NCBI GenBank assembly: GCA_964535715.1
Contig: CAZHUO010000003.1
Span: 1-64,000 of the forward strand
Origin: CAZCCC01 sp964535715
GTDB taxonomy: Bacteria > Patescibacteriota > Patescibacteriia > Buchananbacterales > UBA6539
Direction of reading: 5' to 3'
Length of the DNA stretch: 64,000 nt
Part shown: positions 59,121 through 64,000 of the stretch, piece by piece
How the letters are laid out: every line of letters begins with the position of its first letter
Numbering within the stretch: position 1 is the first letter of the stretch
Program-made: the position numbers and the translations under genes
Notes under the pieces: model-generated
The model's input: only the letters and a program-made list of their open reading frames with translations
Told to the model about the DNA's origin: nothing
The model's database searches: none

Positions 59121-59260
59121 AAATATAGTTTGAATAATATCTAAGTAAACTTAGGTGAGGTTAAATTTATTAATTTAGCCCCCTTGAGTTTTTTTTCAAT
59201 TTGTATTAGTTTAAGATAGTAAAAACAAAAGTGTAATTTAATTAATAATAAATATAAACT

Positions 59261-61240
59261 ATGTTTCAGTATGAGTATTTTGCTGTAATTATTGCCGTTT
59301 TTTCTCTGGTTTTTGCCGGATATTTAGCGTGGCAATTAAAAAAACAGCCGGTAGTTGACCAAAAGGCCAAAGAAATTTCCGATATTATCCATCAGGGATC
59401 AATGGCTTTTTTAAACAAGGAATATAAAATTTTGGCGATTTTTGTTTTAATTGTCGCTGCCTTAATTTGGTTTGTTCCGGCTTTAAGCTGGAAAACCGCC
59501 ATTTGTTTTGTTGCTGGGGCAATTTTTTCAGTTGTTTCAGGAAATATCGGCATGCGAATTGCCACTTTGGCGAATGTTCGAACCGCTGAGGCAGCAAAAA
59601 AAGATTTATTTGACGGATTGAAAGTTGCATTTTCATCCGGCAGCGTAATGGGCCTTTCGGTTGTAGGACTTGGTTTACTTGGGGTAAGTGTGGCTTACAT
59701 TATTTTTAAAGATCCCAACGTTATTTACGGTTTTGGCTTTGGTGCTTCCGGGGTTGCGCTTTTTGCTAGGGTTGGAGGCGGAATTTATACAAAAGCCGCC
59801 GATGTCGGAGCTGATTTAGTAGGTAAAGTTGAAGCTGGTATTCCTGAAGATGATCCTCGTAATCCGGCCGTTATTGCCGATAATGTCGGTGATAATGTCG
59901 GCGATGTTGCCGGCATGGGAGCAGATTTATTTGAAAGTTATGTTGATTCGATAATTGCCGCCATGGCATTGGGTATGCTTGGTGTTGCAACCTTTGGTCC
60001 GCAGGCAGTGGTTTTACCTTTGCTTTTGGCCGGGGTTGGTTTAGTTGCATCAATATTAGGTAATTTTGTAATTAAATCTTTTAAAAAAGGCAATCCTCAT
60101 TCAGTTTTGAACTGGGGAATTTGGTCAGCGGCCGTATTGACAGCCATAGGTTCATTGCCGGCCATATATTATACGGTCGGTGATTTAAAAGTTTATTACG
60201 CGCTTTTAGTCGGGTTGGTTTCTGGAATCGTTATCGGCTTGGTTACCGAATATTATACCTCTGATAAAAATAAGCCTGCTCAGGAAGTGGCTAAAGCGGC
60301 TGAATCCGGCCCGGCAACCAATATTATCTCCGGCTTTGCATTGGGGCTGATGAGTACAATTATTCCGGTAATAGTGATTGCCATTGCGATATTTTTAGCA
60401 TATAAGTTTGGTGGGCTTTTTGGAATTGCAATTGCTTCAGTCGGCATGCTTGCCACTTTGGGAATTACATTAGCAACTGATACTTACGGTCCGGTAGCTG
60501 ATAATGCCGCCGGAATTGCCGAAATGGCAAAAATGGGCGATGAAACCAGAAAACGGGCGGAAGAACTTGATGCGGTTGGAAATACCACTGCCGCAATTGG
60601 AAAAGGTTTCGCAATCGGTTCAGCTGCTTTAACGGCGCTGGTACTATTGGTTAGCTTCGGTCAAGCGGTTAATTTAGAAGTTATAAATTTATTGGATACC
60701 AAAGTTTTAATCGGCTTATTTATTGGCGGTTTGCTGCCTTGCGTTTTCTGCGCTTTTTCAATGAAAGCGGTAGGCAAAGCGGCATTTGAAATGGTCCAGG
60801 AAGTCCGCCGTCAATTTAAAGAAATTGCCGGCATTATGGAAGGTACAGGCAAGCCTGATTATAATCGCTGTATAGAAATTTCCACTGCCGCCGCTTTAAA
60901 GAGAATGATTGCTCCGGGCTTAATTGCCGTTGTAGTTCCGGTTGTTGTCGGCGTTGTTTTGGGACCGCAGGCTTTAGCCGGTCTTTTAGCTGGTTCAACG
61001 TTAACCGGATTTTTATTGGCAGTAATTATGGCTAATGCCGGCGGTGCTTGGGATAATGCAAAAAAATACATTGAAGCCGGAAATTTAGGTGGGAAGGGTT
61101 CAGCCGCTCATAAGGCAGCTGTAGTCGGTGATACAGTCGGCGATCCGTTTAAGGACACTTCCGGGCCAAGCTTAAATATTTTGATCAAGTTGATGGCAAT
61201 TATTTCGATTATAATTGCTCCGTTATTATTGACTTTGTAA
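59261..61240 (+). CDS. hppA: Membrane-bound pyrophosphatase, K+-dependent type
   Basis: A 659-residue H+- or Na+-translocating pyrophosphatase with about 16 membrane helices. Signature DNVGDNVGDVAGMGADLFES, DTYGPVADNAAGIAEMAKMG and DAVGNTTAAIGKG are present. The second A of GNTTAA is the K+-dependent form (K+-independent enzymes have Lys there). It links pyrophosphate hydrolysis to ion export, saving energy in a fermentative cell. Whether the ion is H+ or Na+ needs experiment. Confidence 0.96.
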   Translation: MFQYEYFAVIIAVFSLVFAGYLAWQLKKQPVVDQKAKEISDIIHQGSMAFLNKEYKILAIFVLIVAALIWFVPALSWKTAICFVAGAIFSVVSGNIGMRIATLANVRTAEAAKKDLFDGLKVAFSSGSVMGLSVVGLGLLGVSVAYIIFKDPNVIYGFGFGASGVALFARVGGGIYTKAADVGADLVGKVEAGIPEDDPRNPAVIADNVGDNVGDVAGMGADLFESYVDSIIAAMALGMLGVATFGPQAVVLPLLLAGVGLVASILGNFVIKSFKKGNPHSVLNWGIWSAAVLTAIGSLPAIYYTVGDLKVYYALLVGLVSGIVIGLVTEYYTSDKNKPAQEVAKAAESGPATNIISGFALGLMSTIIPVIVIAIAIFLAYKFGGLFGIAIASVGMLATLGITLATDTYGPVADNAAGIAEMAKMGDETRKRAEELDAVGNTTAAIGKGFAIGSAALTALVLLVSFGQAVNLEVINLLDTKVLIGLFIGGLLPCVFCAFSMKAVGKAAFEMVQEVRRQFKEIAGIMEGTGKPDYNRCIEISTAAALKRMIAPGLIAVVVPVVVGVVLGPQALAGLLAGSTLTGFLLAVIMANAGGAWDNAKKYIEAGNLGGKGSAAHKAAVVGDTVGDPFKDTSGPSLNILIKLMAIISIIIAPLLLTL

Positions 61241-61260
61241 TAAAATAATTTTCAATAAAA

Positions 61261-61294
61261 AATCCGCTTTGCAATTTTTGAAGCGGATTTTTTT
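61261..61294 (+). terminator. Intrinsic terminator of hppA
   Basis: AATCCGCTT/AAGCGGATT stem, 11-nt loop, then TTTTT. Confidence 0.9.
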
Positions 61295-61298
61295 ATTG

Positions 61299-61327
61299 TT
61301 GACAAATAAGTTATTTTGGATTAACAT
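61299..61327 (+). promoter_or_regulatory. Sigma-70-type promoter of the NrdR-like gene
   Basis: TTGACA, 17-nt spacer, TAACAT. Confidence 0.72.
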
Positions 61328-61385
61328 AAAAAACTAGGAAACCGCCAATGAAAATTAGGGAAAACCAAAAAAAGGAGAAAAACTG

Positions 61386-61652
61386 ATGAAATGCCCAGTA
61401 TGTGAAAATGAAACCTCGGTGGTTGATAGTAGGATATCTAAAGATGGCAAACGAATCAGACGGCGCAGACAGTGCCAAAATCCAAAATGCAAAGAGCGCT
61501 TTACCACATATGAAGTTTTTGATGAAACCCTGAAAGATTTGCCTTCTTCTTCTGTTAAAACCATGGTGGTTGCATTAACACACCTCATTTCTTTATTGCC
61601 AAGAGAGGCGCAAGAGGATGTTGTTGAGAGGATTAATACCAACAGCCGGTAA
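61386..61652 (+). CDS. NrdR-like Zn-ribbon protein lacking the ATP-cone
   Basis: An 88-residue protein matching only the N-terminal Zn ribbon of NrdR: MKCPVC (Cys3, Cys6), SVVDSR, RIRRRRQCQNPKC (Cys30, Cys35) and KERFTTYEVF. Full NrdR (about 150) has a C-terminal ATP-cone that senses dATP; here the rest (SSSVKTMVVALTHLISLL) is unrelated. So it may bind NrdR-box DNA but cannot sense nucleotides in the known way. Strong start: AAGGAG 10 nt before. The stop codon lies inside the terminator. Confidence 0.82.
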   Translation: MKCPVCENETSVVDSRISKDGKRIRRRRQCQNPKCKERFTTYEVFDETLKDLPSSSVKTMVVALTHLISLLPREAQEDVVERINTNSR

Positions 61653-61671
61653 AATACTGGCTGTCTTTTTT
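61642..61671 (+). terminator. Intrinsic terminator of the NrdR-like gene
   Basis: ACAGCC/GGCTGT stem (61642-61647 and 61659-61664) followed by CTTTTTTT. The stop codon is in the loop. Confidence 0.85.
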
Positions 61672-61888
61672 TATGTTCCAAAGCCTGTCATGGCGCTTAA
61701 CAATGCATTCATGCGAATACTATAGTTCCGCAGCCGGTCTCTCAACCTACAGTACTTGTCTATTTTTGTCATCCTGAACTTGATTCAGGATCTGGGGAAG
61801 CCTTGAGACTCTGAAACCCGCCTTCACTTCGTTTCGGCGGGCAGGCAAGTTCAGAGTGACAAAATATATGAATACTCAATCGTAATGA
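61665..61888 (+). repeat. Inverted copy 2 of the ~224-bp terminator-adjacent repeat
   Basis: Reverse-complement partner of 49076-49299. Begins after the NrdR-like terminator with TTTTTTTATGTTCC and ends near CAATCGTAATGAC. Contains hairpins ATCCTGAA/TTCAGGAT and ACTCTGAA/TTCAGAGT. Confidence 0.85.
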
Positions 61889-61903
61889 CAATAACAAGCA
61901 ATA

Positions 61904-61932
61904 TTGACATTCAGCTTTTTAATCGCTAATAT
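61904..61932 (+). promoter_or_regulatory. Sigma-70-type promoter of pgk
   Basis: TTGACA, 17-nt spacer, TAATAT, ending 59 nt before the ATG at 61992. Confidence 0.82.
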
Positions 61933-61991
61933 AAAGCCGCAAGAAATAATGGATTGACCTTTAAAATCGTTACAAAATAGGAGAGTTTTTT

Positions 61992-63248
61992 ATGAACAAG
62001 ATGACAGTTAGAGATGTTGATTTAAGAGGAAAAAGAGTTTTGATGCGGGTTGACTATAACGTACCGCTGAATGAGAGCGGAATAATTACTGACGACAGCC
62101 GGATTGTTGCAAGTCTGCCGACTATCCAGTACATTCTTAGCCAAGGTGCAAGCCTGATTTTGATAAGTCATCTGGGCCGGCCAAAAGGCAAAGGATATGA
62201 ATCTAAATTCAGTTTAAAACCGGTACATGAAAAATTAAAATCATTGCTAGGATTTTCTGTTAAATGGTGCAGTAGCTGCGCCAGCCCGGTCAGCTTAAAA
62301 AAGGCGAGCTATTTAAAACCGGGTCAAGTTATGCTTTGTGAAAACACCCGTTTTTATGCCGACGAAGGAAAAGCTGATTTAAAAGGTGTTCCAGAAAACA
62401 AAGTAGCGGCAGCTAAAAATTTGGCAAAAAATGATCAGAGAGAATTGGCCAATTGGCTTACTTGTCTTGGAGACGGAAGTGTTTTTGTTCAGGATGCTTT
62501 TGCCTGCGTTCACCGTGCTCATGCTTCAACTACCCTTGTCTGCGCTGACTATCAATACAAAGTCGCCGGTTTATTAATTGAAAAAGAAGTCGACCGACTG
62601 ATTGCAACCAGGGATTACCCGGAAAAGCCATTTTTGCTTATTTTGGGTGGGGCAAAAGTAAGCGATAAAATCGAGGTGATCGAATATCTGCTTGATAAGG
62701 TAGATGCTGTATTAATCGGCGGTCTGATGGCCTATACTTTTTTGGCAGCTTTGGGAAAACCAACCGGTTCTACTAAAATTGAAGAAGAATCACTGCCAAA
62801 GGCAATAGAAATTTTAAGGTCTGCAGATGAAAAAAACATAAAAATTGTTTTGCCGGTTGATAGTGTTGTTAATAAAACAGCTGACAATAATTTTTCAGCC
62901 GAAGTGGTTGGAGAAAGAATTGAAGCTGGCTGGCGTGGCCTTGGTATTGGTCCAAAAACTATAGAGTTATTTAAGACAGAAATTACTAAGGCTAAAACAG
63001 TTTTTTGGAACGGGCCTTTGGGCTTGGCGGAACTAGAGGTATTTTCTAAAGGTACCAAGGAAGTTGCTGAGTCCGTTGCCAACCTTTCTGATGCCACTAC
63101 GGTAATTGGCGGCGGGGATACTGTCTCGGTTATTTCCCAGCTTGGTCTGAGCCAAAAAATAACCTTTATGTCGACTGGCGGAGGAGCCACTTTGGAATTT
63201 CTAAGTGGTAAGAAATTGCCGGGTCTGGAAGTCCTGACGGACAAATAA
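61992..63248 (+). CDS. pgk: Phosphoglycerate kinase
   Basis: A 418-residue PGK. VLMRVDYNVPL, DDSRIVASLPTIQYIL, LISHLGRPKG, the nucleotide site FLLILGGAKVSDKIEVI, and the ATP end IGGGDTVSV and TGGGATLEFL. It makes ATP from 1,3-bisphosphoglycerate. Start supported by GGAGAG before the ATG. Separate promoter from gap; the order pgk then gap is reverse of the usual gap-pgk operon. Confidence 0.97.
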   Translation: MNKMTVRDVDLRGKRVLMRVDYNVPLNESGIITDDSRIVASLPTIQYILSQGASLILISHLGRPKGKGYESKFSLKPVHEKLKSLLGFSVKWCSSCASPVSLKKASYLKPGQVMLCENTRFYADEGKADLKGVPENKVAAAKNLAKNDQRELANWLTCLGDGSVFVQDAFACVHRAHASTTLVCADYQYKVAGLLIEKEVDRLIATRDYPEKPFLLILGGAKVSDKIEVIEYLLDKVDAVLIGGLMAYTFLAALGKPTGSTKIEEESLPKAIEILRSADEKNIKIVLPVDSVVNKTADNNFSAEVVGERIEAGWRGLGIGPKTIELFKTEITKAKTVFWNGPLGLAELEVFSKGTKEVAESVANLSDATTVIGGGDTVSVISQLGLSQKITFMSTGGGATLEFLSGKKLPGLEVLTDK

Positions 63249-63255
63249 ATCATCC

Positions 63256-63285
63256 ACCGCTTAGCAGATGCTAGGCGGTATTTTT
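63256..63285 (+). terminator. Intrinsic terminator of pgk
   Basis: ACCGC/GCGGT outer pairs and TAGCA/TGCTA inner pairs, then ATTTTT. Similar core (CCGCTTAGCA) to the terminator at 49300. Confidence 0.8.
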
Positions 63286-63287
63286 AT

Positions 63288-63359
63288 AAACGCAAATTGC
63301 ACAAATGACAGATACCAACGATGTGAATATATTCGCAGTTATTTGTGCAATTAGCGTTT
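63288..63359. repeat. Long inverted repeat just upstream of the gap promoter
   Basis: Arms of 19 bp: AAACGCAAATTGCACAAAT (63288-63306) and ATTTGTGCAATTAGCGTTT (63341-63359), one mismatch, 34-nt spacer. It ends 4 nt before TTGACA of gap. Confidence 0.88.
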
Positions 63360-63363
63360 GCCA

Positions 63364-63392
63364 TTGACACACATTGCCGTTTCTGGTAAATT
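63364..63392 (+). promoter_or_regulatory. Sigma-70-type promoter of gap
   Basis: TTGACA, 17-nt spacer, TAAATT, 68 nt before the ATG at 63461. Confidence 0.75.
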
Positions 63393-63460
63393 TACGCCAG
63401 ATTGGAGGGGCTGTTCCTTCCATTTTTTTTGGTAAATTTCAACTTTTGGAGGATTATTTT

Positions 63461-64000
63461 ATGCCTGGATTTGAACCTGTTTGTATTGGTATTAACGGCT
63501 TTGGCAGAATTGGCAAGATGATTTTGCGGGCCTCATGCAGCCTTAATCAGAAATGTGTTGTCGTTGCTATAAACGACCCGTTTATTGACCTTGAGTACAT
63601 GGCGTACATGATTAAGTATGACTCTGTCCATGGCAGATTCGATGGTGATGTATCAGTTGATGATGGCTGCCTGTGGGTCAATAATCATTCAATCCGAGTT
63701 TTAGCTGAAAAGGATCCTTCAGCAATTAATTGGGATGTTTGCGGTGCTGATTATGTTGTTGAATCAACCGGCCTTTTTACTACGGTTGAGTCGGCTTCTG
63801 TCCATCTTAAGGGCGGTGCCAAGAAGGTTGTAATTTCGGCGCCTTCTGCCGATGCTCCGATGTTTGTCATGGGCGTTAACCACACGTCTTATCGGCCTGA
63901 TATGAATGTCGTCTCAAATGCTTCCTGTACAACTAACTGTCTGGCGCCGTTGGCCTATGTGGTTCATCACAATTGGGGAATTGCTGAAGGCCTGATGACT
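63461..64000 (+). CDS. gap: Glyceraldehyde-3-phosphate dehydrogenase, 5' part
   Basis: The first 180 codons, open at the window edge. NAD-binding GINGFGRIG (9-17), YDSVHGRF, and the active-site SNASCTTNC with catalytic Cys156. Start set by GGAGG, 9 nt before the ATG. Glycolytic enzyme partner of pgk, transcribed separately from it. The C-terminal catalytic half lies outside. Confidence 0.95.
   Translation, partial: MPGFEPVCIGINGFGRIGKMILRASCSLNQKCVVVAINDPFIDLEYMAYMIKYDSVHGRFDGDVSVDDGCLWVNNHSIRVLAEKDPSAINWDVCGADYVVESTGLFTTVESASVHLKGGAKKVVISAPSADAPMFVMGVNHTSYRPDMNVVSNASCTTNCLAPLAYVVHHNWGIAEGLMT

Overview
The window looks like part of a small, AT-rich genome of the Patescibacteria (Candidate Phyla Radiation), most likely Parcubacteria-like. 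This is inferred from gene content and style, not from a marker tree: short compact genes, many 4-20 nt gaps or overlaps, SEC-C, DUF5674-like and CvpA-type small genes, a reduced type IV pilus locus, a membrane pyrophosphatase, a very short NrdR-like protein, a MurE-like ligase without the usual DNPR motif, and palindromic repeats in many spacers. There are no rRNA genes, no convincing tRNA genes, no CRISPR array, no phage and no complete insertion sequence.

Layout. 0.1-1.2 kb: a GC-richer gene of unknown function with a Rossmann-like motif. 1.2-4.0 kb: a membrane histidine kinase and a stand-alone receiver. 4.2-11.8 kb: an eight-gene co-directional cluster (two GT-B glycosyltransferases, a nucleotidyltransferase-kinase fusion, a PfkB-like kinase, a methyltransferase, a NUDIX hydrolase, a B12/radical SAM protein, a deoxyribosyltransferase-like protein) that probably makes and attaches an unusual activated sugar or polar group. 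11.8-14.1 kb: canonical pheS facing a GC-richer, mitochondrial-type single-chain PheRS-like ligase whose amino-acid pocket is altered. 14.2-15.6 kb: a GNAT gene with an internal TAA, a NUDIX hydrolase and an S51-type peptidase. 15.6-16.1 kb: a repeat island. 16.2-27.2 kb: the most distinctive locus, with a MurE-like ligase, an Ntn-hydrolase of the C45/AAT type, a MurL-like PP-loop protein, a double ATP-grasp fusion, a second ATP-grasp protein, a PLP-dependent amino-acid decarboxylase and an ABC exporter. It resembles a carrier-free peptide assembly line, either for a variant wall peptide or for an exported small peptide. 27.2-30.3 kb: a hypothetical gene, a membrane protein, a riboflavin-kinase domain and an EamA transporter. 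30.8-41.3 kb: type IV pilus locus (receiver, pilB, pilC, prepilins, a Cys-rich 850-residue prepilin with an internal 786-bp-period duplication, a PilM protein fused to a PilN-like INLLP/TM segment and two SH3b domains, two major-type pilins). 41.3-43.1 kb: redox genes (DJ-1/PfpI, thioredoxin reductase-like, glutaredoxin-like). 43.6-52.4 kb: uvrB, uvrA and uvrC, interrupted by a tandem metallophosphoesterase. 52.5-59.1 kb: M23 peptidase, a candidate structured RNA on the minus strand, small genes, rsmI, metG, cvpA, tatD and a SEC-C mini-protein. 59.3-64.0 kb: K+-type hppA, a truncated NrdR-like Zn ribbon, pgk and the start of gap, cut by the window edge.

Expression signals fall into two visible styles. 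One set (PheRS-like ligase, metallophosphoesterase, NrdR-like, pgk, gap) has TTGACA-17-TANNNT-type promoters and AGGAG-type ribosome binding sites; most of these are followed by intrinsic terminators. Another set has TATAAT or extended -10 boxes only 3-10 nt before the start codon and no Shine-Dalgarno, suggesting leaderless mRNAs. Palindromic repeats have also entered two reading frames without breaking them (the histidine kinase and a prepilin leader).
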